A stretch of DNA of 64,000 bases from Chryseobacterium sp. IHB B 17019 (GTDB taxonomy: Bacteria; Bacteroidota; Bacteroidia; Flavobacteriales; Weeksellaceae): NCBI RefSeq assembly GCF_001456155.1, contig NZ_CP013293.1, positions 3,658,001-3,722,000 of the forward strand. The letters run 5' to 3'. The notes below the pieces were generated by a model that did no database searches, was not told the DNA's origin, and was given only the letters and a program-made list of their open reading frames with translations. The position numbers were made by a program, and so were the translations under genes. Shown here in pieces: positions 53,050-60,995 of this stretch; the first letter of the stretch is position 1; the number at the start of each line of letters is the position of its first letter.

Positions 53050-53259
53050 TCAAATATTTCTCTGCTTCTCCATGAGATTTCCCTGGATGACTAATGCTCC
53101 TAATCCGAGGATAACTTCAGCAATTCCTAAAATTCTCACAAGATTGGGTCCGCAGACTATACATTCCGGTTCTGGGAAAGGTTTTTTCCCTACTACAATA
53201 ATTAAAACGCCGCCAATAATAATGATGACTACAATAAAGATTCTTAATAATGCTTTCAT
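53050..53259 (-). CDS. Small two-helix membrane protein
   Basis: This 69-residue protein has two hydrophobic helices (about 5-24 and 41-60) joined by KKPFPEPECIVCGPN, a loop with a CxxC pair. It ends in a charged tail (MEKQRNI). The loop could bind metal or form a disulfide. I do not recognise the family. It is a single gene, terminated by the lepA hairpin. Confidence 0.65.
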   Translation of the reverse strand: MKALLRIFIVVIIIIGGVLIIVVGKKPFPEPECIVCGPNLVRILGIAEVILGLGALVIQGNLMEKQRNI

Positions 53260-53390
53260 GATGGTATTGTTAGTTTAATGCCTACTTTTCAGGTTTTCGG
53301 CAGTACCTTTTGTTTATACCAAAATTGATGATAACTATCAAGCAATCAATAAGTAAAATCACTATTTTACGACAGTAATTTCACTGTAAA

Positions 53391-54023
53391 TTATTTTTTA
53401 CGGGTGTATTTTATTTCCATTGTTTTGTATTCTTTTCCTGTTTTTGAGTCAGGGCCGTACATTTCCATGATCTGGGTATTATCATCCACAAATGTAAAAA
53501 CTTCTCTTACGTCACAGTCTTTTCCGGGTCTTGAAGGATCAGTCATTTTTCCTTTGAATTCAATGGATTTTTTAGCTGCATCCCAATCGCCTTCTGTGTG
53601 CATAATTCCAGTCCCCATATTATCAACCCATGTGCTTACAAACTTTTTCTTTGCGTTGTCGTAGCCTACAATACTCATGCCTTCGAACGGCATTCCCATA
53701 AAGTTTCCTTTATGTTCGCTTACCTGATAACGTCCGTCAAAAATCATCTTATTGGTCGCTTCAGATTTACTCGTCATCGGTTTTCCTCCGGCTTCCATCC
53801 ACATTGTGGTTTCGCCTGTCCACATTCCGTCAGATTTTGCCAGCATTTTTTGCATCTCTCCTGGAGTTGCATAATCCATCCATGCTTTGGTTGCCGTTGC
53901 AGAATCTACAGGCTTCCATTCCGTTGAATCTGTTGTTTTAGAATCTGAGTCCGCGGCAGGCTTTCCTTTTTCACAGGCTACAAAAAGAAGTGCGGTACAA
54001 GCTGCGAATAATAAATTTTTCAT
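53391..54023 (-). CDS. DUF1579 domain lipoprotein
   Basis: The protein has 210 residues. The signal peptide ends in a lipobox (LFVAC, Cys17). The mature part begins with a polar linker and then DUF1579: MQKMLAKSDGMWTGETTMWME, MIFDGRYQVSEHKGNFMGMPFEGMSIVGYDN and FVSTWVDNMGTGIM. DUF1579 is a lipocalin-like beta-barrel fold of unknown function. The gene is divergent from nrtR. Confidence 0.88.
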   Translation of the reverse strand: MKNLLFAACTALLFVACEKGKPAADSDSKTTDSTEWKPVDSATATKAWMDYATPGEMQKMLAKSDGMWTGETTMWMEAGGKPMTSKSEATNKMIFDGRYQVSEHKGNFMGMPFEGMSIVGYDNAKKKFVSTWVDNMGTGIMHTEGDWDAAKKSIEFKGKMTDPSRPGKDCDVREVFTFVDDNTQIMEMYGPDSKTGKEYKTMEIKYTRKK

Positions 54024-54091
54024 AATAGTTTCATTTTAAGTTGTTTATAAAAGTAATGAAATTTTCTTTGCAAAGAATTATTATTTTAATA

Positions 54092-54122
54092 TTGATGTTG
54101 ACCGTCCTAAATTGTAACTTTG
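54092..54122 (+). promoter_or_regulatory. Promoter of the nrtR-type regulator
   Basis: TTG (54092-54094), then 20 bp, then TAACTTTG (54115-54122) is a near-perfect Bacteroidota promoter. The last four bases of the -7 box are the first four of the operator at 54119-54139. Confidence 0.65.
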
Positions 54123-54139
54123 TGTAATCGTAACGCAAA
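54119..54139. promoter_or_regulatory. Operator 1, autoregulatory site
   Basis: This is the 21-bp palindrome TTTGTGTAA-TCG-TAACGCAAA. Both arms fit TTTGYGTWA / TWACRCAAA. It covers the end of the -7 box and the predicted transcription start, so binding would repress the regulator gene. Confidence 0.75.
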
Positions 54140-54145
54140 TCAATT

Positions 54146-54841
54146 ATGAAATCTCCCCATAAAATACAGGATATAAAAGTTGCTGTAGACGCAGTTATTT
54201 TCGGTTATTTTGATAAAAAAGATCTGCAAATCCTTTTGATTAAGAGAAATATTGAACCTTTCAAGGGAGGTTGGGCTCTTCCGGGCGGACTTGTTTTGGA
54301 TGATGAGAATCTGGACGATGCCGTAAAAAGGGAATTGCATGAAGAGGCAGGCATAAAGCCGGATTTTTTGGAGCAGCTTTACACTTTTGGTAATGTTGGT
54401 CGTGATCCGAGGAATAGGGTGGTTTCTGTGGCTTATTTAGGGCTTGTGAATCCATCTTATCATGAACTTTTTGCAGATTCTGATGCCGATGATGCACAAT
54501 GGTTCAGTGTCAATAGCCTTCCAAGCCTGGCTTTCGATCACCAAAGCATAATTGATATTGCCTTAAAAAGACTTCGTACAAAAATTCAATATCAACCAAT
54601 CGGGTTTAATCTTCTCAATGAAGAATTTCCTTTTTCAGACCTTGAAAACCTTTATAAAACAATCATCGGGCAAGAAATTGACCGTCGGAATTTCCGCAAA
54701 AAAATAATGAGCTACGGACTCCTAAATGAAACTAATAACGTTAAAAAAGAAGGCAGCGGCAGACCGGGAAAATTGTTCACTTTTAATCAGGAGAAATATA
54801 AAGAGCTTGAAGAACAAGGATTTTATTTTGAAATTAAATAA
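54146..54841 (+). CDS. nrtR: NrtR-type Nudix/winged-helix transcriptional regulator
   Basis: The protein has 231 residues. The N-terminal Nudix domain (about 10-145) has GGWALPGGLVLDDENLDD followed by RELHEEAGI, a complete Nudix box. The C-terminal winged helix (about 155-231) has DRRNFRKKIMSYGLLNET and GRPGKLFTFN. This is the architecture of NrtR and related Nudix regulators, which sense ADP-ribose or sugar derivatives and control NAD or sugar genes. Its neighbours are NAD/ADP-ribose enzymes, and the same palindrome lies at its own and the next promoter. Many regulators of the type lose catalytic residues; this one has not. Confidence 0.88.
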   Translation: MKSPHKIQDIKVAVDAVIFGYFDKKDLQILLIKRNIEPFKGGWALPGGLVLDDENLDDAVKRELHEEAGIKPDFLEQLYTFGNVGRDPRNRVVSVAYLGLVNPSYHELFADSDADDAQWFSVNSLPSLAFDHQSIIDIALKRLRTKIQYQPIGFNLLNEEFPFSDLENLYKTIIGQEIDRRNFRKKIMSYGLLNETNNVKKEGSGRPGKLFTFNQEKYKELEEQGFYFEIK

Positions 54842-54874
54842 ATTTTATCGCTGAAAATCAATTAATTATATATA

Positions 54875-54895
54875 TTAGCGTAAAATAAACGCAAA
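54875..54895. promoter_or_regulatory. Operator 2, upstream of the ADP-ribose operon
   Basis: TTAGCGTAA-AAT-AAACGCAAA fits the 21-bp palindrome with two mismatches. It ends 4 bp before the -33 TTTG of the operon promoter. Confidence 0.6.
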
Positions 54896-54899
54896 TAAA

Positions 54900-54931
54900 T
54901 TTGGTTGATCTCTCGTGTTCTTTTAAATTTG
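54900..54931 (+). promoter_or_regulatory. Promoter of the ADP-ribose operon
   Basis: TTTG (54900-54903), then 20 bp, then TAAATTTG (54924-54931) is a perfect match in both boxes and spacing. Operators lie on each side of it. Confidence 0.75.
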
Positions 54932-54948
54932 TGTAAAAATAACGCAAT
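54928..54948. promoter_or_regulatory. Operator 3, over the start of the ADP-ribose operon
   Basis: TTTGTGTAA-AAA-TAACGCAAT has one mismatch to the palindrome. It begins 4 bp into the -7 box exactly as operator 1 does at nrtR, and ends 1 bp before the ATG at 54950. Confidence 0.72.
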
Positions 54949-54949
54949 T

Positions 54950-55870
54950 ATGAAATGTACATTAAAAGATAGAATTTCTCTTGCTTTAAGATGTCTCAAT
55001 GGAGTTTCTATTGGAGATGCTTTTGGAGAAAGCTTTTTTGGAGAAGAGAATTTGATGAAAAAGAACATTTATCAAAAAACTCTTCCTCAAAGTTCTCTTG
55101 ATTTTACAGATGATACAATAATGTCAATCGTTATTTTTAAATCTTTACAAAAGTTTGGAGAAATTGATCAAAATTTCTTGGCACAAGAGTTTACAAAAAA
55201 CTATTATTTAGATATTAATAGAGGATATGGGCCATCAATGCATCAATATTTCAGATCGATTAAACAGGGAAATTGCTGGAAAGAAATTTCTTATTCTAAA
55301 TTTGAAGGACAGGGTTCTATGGGAAATGGCGGTGCAATGAGAGCGTCTGCAATTGGGGCCTATTTTTATGACGATTTAGAAAAAATTAAAATAAATGCAT
55401 CTCTTTCCTGTGAAGTTACCCATGCGAATAAAGAAGCGATAGAAGGAACAAAAGCTATAGCTTTGGCAGCAGCTTTTGCCGTGCAGGAGAAAAAAAGAGG
55501 AGTAGAGTTCAGCCAAAAAGATTTTATTCTAAAAATTCAGGGTGAATTGGACGATTCCGATATGAAAAGCAAATTAAATAAAGTTCTTTATATGGATGGA
55601 AATCCAAGCATTGAATTGCTGGTAAAAACGCTTGGCAATGGAATGAAAATGACAGCTCAGGACACTGTTCCTCTTGTTTTATGGATGCTTTCAAAGTATC
55701 GAAATGACTTTGAAAAGTGCCTTTGGAATACTGTTGCAGCATTAGGTGACAGAGATACAATCTGTGCAATGGCAGGAGGAATAAGTATTCTTTGTTGTAG
55801 CGAAAATACAATTCCGGATTGGACAAAAAAAGTAGAGAAATGGGAAAAAAGCAGATTTTATGAACATTGA
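54950..55870 (+). CDS. ADP-ribosylglycohydrolase (DraG-like)
   Basis: I take the ATG at 54950 (306 residues), as the upstream in-frame start lies before the promoter. Features are [13 protein letters not shown], the metal-binding [46 protein letters not shown] and the second metal motif [15 protein letters not shown]. The last is GDRDT where DraG proteins usually have GGDTDT, so two metal-site positions are conserved. The family removes ADP-ribose from proteins or nucleic acids. It is first in an operon with a macrodomain protein, TonB receptor and NadR. Confidence 0.9.
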   Translation: MKCTLKDRISLALRCLNGVSIGDAFGESFFGEENLMKKNIYQKTLPQSSLDFTDDTIMSIVIFKSLQKFGEIDQNFLAQEFTKNYYLDINRGYGPSMHQYFRSIKQGNCWKEISYSKFEGQGSMGNGGAMRASAIGAYFYDDLEKIKINASLSCEVTHANKEAIEGTKAIALAAAFAVQEKKRGVEFSQKDFILKIQGELDDSDMKSKLNKVLYMDGNPSIELLVKTLGNGMKMTAQDTVPLVLWMLSKYRNDFEKCLWNTVAALGDRDTICAMAGGISILCCSENTIPDWTKKVEKWEKSRFYEH

Positions 55871-56369
55871 ATTAATAAAAGGTGACATCACCAAAATAAA
55901 AACAGACGCAATCGTCAACGCGGCCAATTCATCTTTACTTGGCGGAGGTGGTGTTGACGGAGCAATTCATCGTGTAGGCGGAAAACAAATTTTGGATGAA
56001 TGTATTGAAATTAGAAACAGACAAGGAAAATGTAAAACGGGGGAAGCTGTTGTTACTTCGGCCGGAAATCTTCCTGCAAAGTATGTAATACACACCGTTG
56101 GTCCTATTTGGAATAATGATGAAGAAAAAAGTTCACATTTATTAGCAAATTGCTATAAAAACTCTTTGAAATTAGCAGAAAGTCTTGATGTTAAAATCAT
56201 AGCTTTTCCTAATATTAGCACAGGGGTTTATAGGTTTCCGAAAGAATTAGCTGGGAAAATTGCTGTTGATGAAATTCAGAATTTTAATTCAGAAATTATT
56301 GAAAAAGTTATTTTTGTCTGTTTTGATGAGGAAAATGAAATGATTTATAAAAAGCTTTTAAATCTTTAA
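55860..56369 (+). CDS. Macrodomain ADP-ribose hydrolase (YmdB/MacroD-like)
   Basis: The protein has 169 residues and is one macrodomain. Motifs are [23 protein letters not shown] (catalytic Asn and Asp loop), [24 protein letters not shown] and [16 protein letters not shown]. Members hydrolyse O-acetyl-ADP-ribose or remove ADP-ribose from acidic residues and nucleic-acid phosphates. The start overlaps the end of the ADP-ribosylglycohydrolase by 11 bp, so the pair is translationally coupled. Confidence 0.94.
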   Translation: MNIELIKGDITKIKTDAIVNAANSSLLGGGGVDGAIHRVGGKQILDECIEIRNRQGKCKTGEAVVTSAGNLPAKYVIHTVGPIWNNDEEKSSHLLANCYKNSLKLAESLDVKIIAFPNISTGVYRFPKELAGKIAVDEIQNFNSEIIEKVIFVCFDEENEMIYKKLLNL

Positions 56370-56372
56370 ACC

Positions 56373-58352
56373 ATGAAAAAGCTCACGCTTTTAGCAATAT
56401 TTATCCCAATTTCTTACCTTTTTTCACAGGAAAAAGATTCAATCACAGATGTTCGGGAGGTGGTGATTCAAAGTGAAGCCGGAAGACGGCAGGCTGTGAA
56501 TTTCCACAATATCAGTCCCTCTAAAAATATTAAAAACGTTGGTCAGGAGCCATCATTCTTATTGTCGGAATCTGTTCCGTCGGTAACGGCTTATTCGGAT
56601 ACAGGCGGAAACAATGGCTATTCTTACTACAGAATTCGCGGGATTGATCAGACGAGAATCAATGTTGCGATTGATGGGGCTCCAATGAATGAACCGGAAG
56701 ATCAAGGGTCTTATTTTTCGAATTATCCTGATATTTTTAATTCATTTGATAAAGTTCAGATTCAAAAAGGAGTGGGTTTATCGAAGAATGGAACAGCGAG
56801 TTATGGTGGAAGTATCCAGCTTTTTTCTCCAGCTTTGATGGAAAGAAATCTTGAATTCGGCGCAAATTACGGTTCTTATAATTCATTGAGGCTGTACGGA
56901 AAATATACTTCAGGAATTAAAAATAACAAAGCAATTCACATAAGATTATCAGAAATTTATTCAGATGGCTACAAATACAATTCTACTAATCATGGTCAGT
57001 CTGCCTTTATCAGCGGAGGAATTTTTAAGGATAAAAGCATCTGGAAGTTTAATGCTTTGATAGGAAATCAGAGAAATCAACTGGCTTGGTTGGGGGTAAC
57101 TCAGGAGCAGATTGATAAGGATCCCAGAACAAATGGAAACAGAGATGAAAAAGACAGATTTTTCCAGACATTCTTACAGGTTTTTAACCAGACGAAATTG
57201 AGTCACTCTTCTTCTCTTCAAAGTAGTATTCATTACACATATTTGAACGGAAATTATGATTTTAACTGGAATAATTTTATCGGATTACCGGAAAATGGAG
57301 AAATTTACAACTATGCTTTTGCTTCCAATTTTTTAGGTTTTTATACTAATTTTCAAAATAAGTTTAAAAATGGAAAAATTGTATTAGGAGTTAACGGAAA
57401 TATTTATCACAGAAATCATATCGGAAGCGAAATGTCTCTCGGTGAATTGTACAGAAATACTGGCTACAAAAATGATGTAAGTGCTTTTGGGCAGGCAGAA
57501 TTTAAAGCAGGTAAATTTATTTTCTCTGCAGATTTTCAATACCGATTTGCAGATTTCAGGTATAAAGGAGATCTTTCAATGGAAAAATTGGACTGGAATT
57601 TCTTTAATCCAAAATTTGGAGTTAATTATTTGATTAACAATACGTCAAATGTATATTTCAGCTTAGGAAGAGTGGGGAGGGAGCCGACAAGAAATGATAT
57701 TTTTGCGGGAAATGATAATTTAATGTTGGATGAAAATAATCAATTGATACTAGGAACAATTACACCGGAATATGTGAATGATTATGAGTTAGGTTATTGT
57801 TTAAATAAAGAAAAATTAAAGTTGGAATTCAATGTGTTTTACATGGATTTTAAAAATGAAATTATACTAAACGGAAATTTCGGACCAAACGGATTAGCTT
57901 TAACAAATAAGGTCGATAATAGCTATAGAATGGGTGCAGAACTTTCATTAAATTATCAAATTAATGAACATTGGAATGTGAAAAATAATTCATCTTTTGT
58001 CTTTGCTAAAATTAGGGAAGAAAACATTTCGTTTAGTCCGATATTGACGCCAAAATTTATTGTAAATCAGGAAGTAAGCTATAAAATTAAAAATATTACA
58101 GTTAACTTAAATTCAAGGTTTCAAGACAGTTCACACATGGATTTTTCTAACACCACAAAACTGCCATCTTATGTCATTTTCAATTCAGGGATTTTGTATG
58201 ATTGGAAACAGTGGCAGATAGGATTTTTCGTTAATAATTTGACGAATAAAAGATATTACAATTATGGATATACAGAGGCAGATGGAACAGGAAAGTATTT
58301 TATTCAAATGCCGAGAAACTATATGGTTTCTGTAAAATTTAAAATTTTTTAA
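56373..58352 (+). CDS. TonB-dependent receptor of the NAD/ADP-ribose operon
   Basis: The protein has 659 residues with a signal peptide of about 18. There is no CarboxypepD-like domain, and the TonB box region (TDVREVVIQSEAG) leads directly to the plug: EPSFLLSESVPSVTAYSDTGGNNGYSYYRIRGID, VGLSKNGTASYGGSIQL. The barrel ends in VSVKFKIF with a final aromatic. It is 3 bp after the macrodomain gene and directly abuts nadR, which points to a nicotinamide-riboside- or nucleotide-like ligand. That ligand is inferred only from context. Confidence 0.9.
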   Translation: MKKLTLLAIFIPISYLFSQEKDSITDVREVVIQSEAGRRQAVNFHNISPSKNIKNVGQEPSFLLSESVPSVTAYSDTGGNNGYSYYRIRGIDQTRINVAIDGAPMNEPEDQGSYFSNYPDIFNSFDKVQIQKGVGLSKNGTASYGGSIQLFSPALMERNLEFGANYGSYNSLRLYGKYTSGIKNNKAIHIRLSEIYSDGYKYNSTNHGQSAFISGGIFKDKSIWKFNALIGNQRNQLAWLGVTQEQIDKDPRTNGNRDEKDRFFQTFLQVFNQTKLSHSSSLQSSIHYTYLNGNYDFNWNNFIGLPENGEIYNYAFASNFLGFYTNFQNKFKNGKIVLGVNGNIYHRNHIGSEMSLGELYRNTGYKNDVSAFGQAEFKAGKFIFSADFQYRFADFRYKGDLSMEKLDWNFFNPKFGVNYLINNTSNVYFSLGRVGREPTRNDIFAGNDNLMLDENNQLILGTITPEYVNDYELGYCLNKEKLKLEFNVFYMDFKNEIILNGNFGPNGLALTNKVDNSYRMGAELSLNYQINEHWNVKNNSSFVFAKIREENISFSPILTPKFIVNQEVSYKIKNITVNLNSRFQDSSHMDFSNTTKLPSYVIFNSGILYDWKQWQIGFFVNNLTNKRYYNYGYTEADGTGKYFIQMPRNYMVSVKFKIF

Positions 58353-59339
58353 ATGAAAGGTTTTGTATTTGGAAAATTTTATCCGTTTCATATCGGTCAT
58401 CAAAAGATGATCGAGTTTGCCCTTGAAAAAGGAAGTGTAACGGTTTTGGTATGTCATGAAGAAAGTGAAAAAATTGATGGTAATATCAGAAAACAGTGGA
58501 TTAAAGAAACATTTCCGGACAACAATAATCTGAAAGTAAAAGTTTTTAAATACAGCGAAAGAGACTTTCCGAATACTTCGGTTTCCGATTGGGAAGCGTC
58601 CAAAATCTGGAGCCAGGTTTTCAATGAATATTTTCCTGCTGAAAATTTCCTCGTGACTTCCGAAGAATATGGGGAAATGCTTTCTGTGATTATGGATATT
58701 GAGCATTTTATGTTTGATGAAAAACGTGAAAACATCCAAATATCTGCATCAGAAATCCGCACAAATGTTTTTAAAAACTGGAACTATCTGCCATTAGCCG
58801 TTCAAAAATATTTTACATTAAAAGTTGTTTTTCTAGGAACAGAATCAACAGGTAAAACAATGATGACGAATAAGCTGTCTGAATATTTTAAAGCAAATAA
58901 AGTTTCCGAAGCGGGGAGAGACTTAATTTCGGATTCCAACAAATTTGAGTTTGAAGATCTTGAGAAAGTCTATACAGAACACGCCAACAGGATTGAAAAT
59001 GTAGAACATAATGAAAGTTATTTAACCCTAATTGATACCGATATTCACATTACAAAATCTTATGCTGAATTTGTTTTCGGAAGAAAATTATTCGTTCCGG
59101 AAGAAATTATCGAGAAAAATAAAGCCGATTTATACCTTTATTCAACAAAAGATGCAGAATATATTCAGGACGGGACCCGCCTTGAATTGGAAGAAAGAAA
59201 CAAGCTGGATGAAAGCCACCGGAATGTTTTAAAAGAAAACAAAGTTAATTTCCTGGAGATCTCCGGAAGTTGGGAGGAAAGGGAAAAAGCAGCGATTGCT
59301 CTTATTGAAAAGTTGATTTTAAACAGAAAAGTTATTTGA
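58353..59339 (+). CDS. nadR: NadR-type NMN adenylyltransferase / ribosylnicotinamide kinase
   Basis: The protein has 328 residues. The NMNAT domain has GKFYPFHIGHQKMIEFA and ISASEIRTN (the ISxTxxR-type loop), and the kinase domain has LGTESTGKTMMTNKL (P-loop) and TLIDTDIHITKSYA. The HTH domain of enterobacterial NadR is absent, so regulation must come from elsewhere, here plausibly NrtR. It phosphorylates nicotinamide riboside and adenylylates NMN to NAD. Its ATG directly follows the receptor stop. Confidence 0.94.
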   Translation: MKGFVFGKFYPFHIGHQKMIEFALEKGSVTVLVCHEESEKIDGNIRKQWIKETFPDNNNLKVKVFKYSERDFPNTSVSDWEASKIWSQVFNEYFPAENFLVTSEEYGEMLSVIMDIEHFMFDEKRENIQISASEIRTNVFKNWNYLPLAVQKYFTLKVVFLGTESTGKTMMTNKLSEYFKANKVSEAGRDLISDSNKFEFEDLEKVYTEHANRIENVEHNESYLTLIDTDIHITKSYAEFVFGRKLFVPEEIIEKNKADLYLYSTKDAEYIQDGTRLELEERNKLDESHRNVLKENKVNFLEISGSWEEREKAAIALIEKLILNRKVI

Positions 59340-59471
59340 TAAACTAAACAAATCTCTTTGCTGAGTATAAACTGAAAGTTTACGAACAGCCCTTTCGAAA
59401 TAAAAAACAGATTATCATTAAGAAATTCTTTGTGAACTTTGCGTTAAAGAACAAGAATAAATTAAAAACCA

Positions 59472-60158
59472 ATGAAAAAATTAACCATATTAACCGGCGC
59501 AGGAATCAGTGCCGAAAGCGGAATACAAACATTCAGGGACGGAAACGGCCTTTGGGAAAATCATAATGTAACAGATGTGGCAAGTCCGGAAGGATGGAGA
59601 AAAGACAGCGCTTTGGTGCTGGAATTTTACAATCAGAGACGGCGCCAGCTGCATGAGGTTCAACCCAATGATGCTCACAGATTATTGGCAGAACTGGAAA
59701 AATATTTTGACGTTCAGATTATCACTCAAAACATTGATGATCTGCACGAAAGAGCAGGTTCTACCAATATTCTTCATCTTCACGGGGAATTGTTCAAGTC
59801 CTGTTCGAGCAACAATAAAAAGCTGATTTACGAACAAAAAGGAGATATCAATATCGGGGATAAAGCTGAGGATGGTGCACAATTGCGGCCTTTTATCGTT
59901 TGGTTCGGGGAAGATGTTCCTTTGTACGAGACAGCCCGGGAAATCGTGAAAGACTCTGATATTTTACTGGTTATCGGGACTTCTCTGCAGGTATATCCGG
60001 CGGCAGGCTTGGTTCATGAGATCAAAGATGATTGCCTTTTAATTGTTATCAATCCCAATGAAACGGGCTTCGGATACGGAGAAAGAGCTGTTGTGATGAA
60101 AGAAACAGCAACCAAGGGAATGCAGTTATTATTTGATAAATTGGTAGATCTGGCGTAA
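59472..60158 (+). CDS. cobB: Sir2-family NAD-dependent deacylase (class III)
   Basis: The protein has 228 residues. Sirtuin motifs are LTGAGISAESGIQTFRDGNGLW, ITQNIDDLHERAGS, LHLHGELF (catalytic His), VWFGEDVP and GTSLQVYPAAGL. EFYNQRRRQ has the Tyr-x-x-Arg of class III desuccinylase/demalonylase sirtuins. Of the four usual zinc cysteines only one (KSCSS) remains, so the zinc ribbon is lost or replaced. It consumes NAD and releases O-acyl-ADP-ribose and nicotinamide, which ties it to the macrodomain and salvage genes upstream. Confidence 0.93.
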   Translation: MKKLTILTGAGISAESGIQTFRDGNGLWENHNVTDVASPEGWRKDSALVLEFYNQRRRQLHEVQPNDAHRLLAELEKYFDVQIITQNIDDLHERAGSTNILHLHGELFKSCSSNNKKLIYEQKGDINIGDKAEDGAQLRPFIVWFGEDVPLYETAREIVKDSDILLVIGTSLQVYPAAGLVHEIKDDCLLIVINPNETGFGYGERAVVMKETATKGMQLLFDKLVDLA

Positions 60159-60178
60159 TGAAACATTACAAATAATTA

Positions 60179-60739
60179 ATGAATAAAAACGCAACCATGA
60201 ACGAACAAGAAAAGAAGAAAATAAGCAAGTTTCTAAGCCTTATCCTTCGACACCAGCCGGAAACAATCAATTTAACATTGGATGAGAACGGCTGGGCAAA
60301 TGTTGAGGAATTGCGATCAAAATCGGGCAATAATAAAGTATATTTCACTTTAGAACAGCTCGATGAGGTAGTGGAAACTAATGATAAAAAACGTTTTATT
60401 TTTAATGAAGATAAATCAAAAATCAGAGCAAACCAAGGGCATTCTATTGATATTGATCTGGCTTTAAAACCCCAACAGCCACCGGAATTTCTTTATCATG
60501 GAACGGCTCAAAAGAATGTTGATTTCATTCTAGAAAAAGGGATTGAGAAAAGAAGTCGGCAGCATGTTCATCTGAGCTTGGATAAAGAAACAGCAACCAA
60601 AGTCGGAATGCGCCACGGAAAACCTGTTATTCTAATGATCAGAACAGGGGAAATGTTTAATGACGGAATTTTGTTTTACCTTTCGGAAAATGGAGTCTGG
60701 CTTACAGATTTTGTGGATGCAAAATATATTTCGAGATAA
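60179..60739 (+). CDS. kptA: RNA 2'-phosphotransferase KptA/Tpt1
   Basis: The protein has 186 residues; an ATG six codons in is an equally good start. Family motifs are KFLSLILRHQPETINL (catalytic Arg-His), ENGWANVEEL, RANQGHSIDIDL, LYHGTAQ and HVHLSLDKETATKVGMRHGKPVIL. Tpt1/KptA removes an internal RNA 2'-phosphate with NAD, making ADP-ribose 1'',2''-cyclic phosphate; bacterial substrates are uncertain. It is 20 bp after the sirtuin gene, beside two ADP-ribose-processing enzymes. Confidence 0.94.
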   Translation: MNKNATMNEQEKKKISKFLSLILRHQPETINLTLDENGWANVEELRSKSGNNKVYFTLEQLDEVVETNDKKRFIFNEDKSKIRANQGHSIDIDLALKPQQPPEFLYHGTAQKNVDFILEKGIEKRSRQHVHLSLDKETATKVGMRHGKPVILMIRTGEMFNDGILFYLSENGVWLTDFVDAKYISR

Positions 60740-60763
60740 TTATTTCCACAGATTCACCATAAA

Positions 60764-60835
60764 TTTGTCATTCCGTAGGAATCTATACACGAATCTTTAC
60801 AAACTAACCCTTAATAATTTCTACGGGATAACAAA
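60764..60835. repeat. Palindromic intergenic repeat, GTCATTCCGTAGGAATC type
   Basis: The arms TTTGTCATTCCGTAGGAATC (60764-60783) and AATTTCTACGGGATAACAAA (60816-60835) are inverted repeats matching at 16 of 20 positions, spaced by 32 bp. The whole could fold into a long hairpin after kptA. I remember similar GTCATTCCGTAGGAATC units between genes in Flavobacteriia. Confidence 0.6.
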
Positions 60836-60995
60836 CAGAGAAAAGTCAAGCTTTATGTTGAATTTCTTTGCTGAGTGAAACGCCTTTGCGAATGAAAAAA
60901 TACAAACATTAAATAATACTTTGCGATCTTAGCGTTAAAAACAAACAATCGGTTTCCTAAAGTTTCAGTAATTTTAAAGCTCGAAATATCACTCC

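Noticed and set aside
54862..55068. Minus-strand 68-residue frame across the operator region
   Set aside because: It covers the promoter and the start of the ADP-ribosylglycohydrolase gene and is only a shadow frame.
59437..59460. TTTGCGTTA before the sirtuin gene as a fourth NrtR-type operator
   Set aside because: Only the left arm fits; the right side (AACAAGAAT) does not match, and the segment belongs to a repeat seen elsewhere.
60925..60945. TTAGCGTTA before the M14 peptidase as an operator
   Set aside because: Half site only, inside the same repeat unit.
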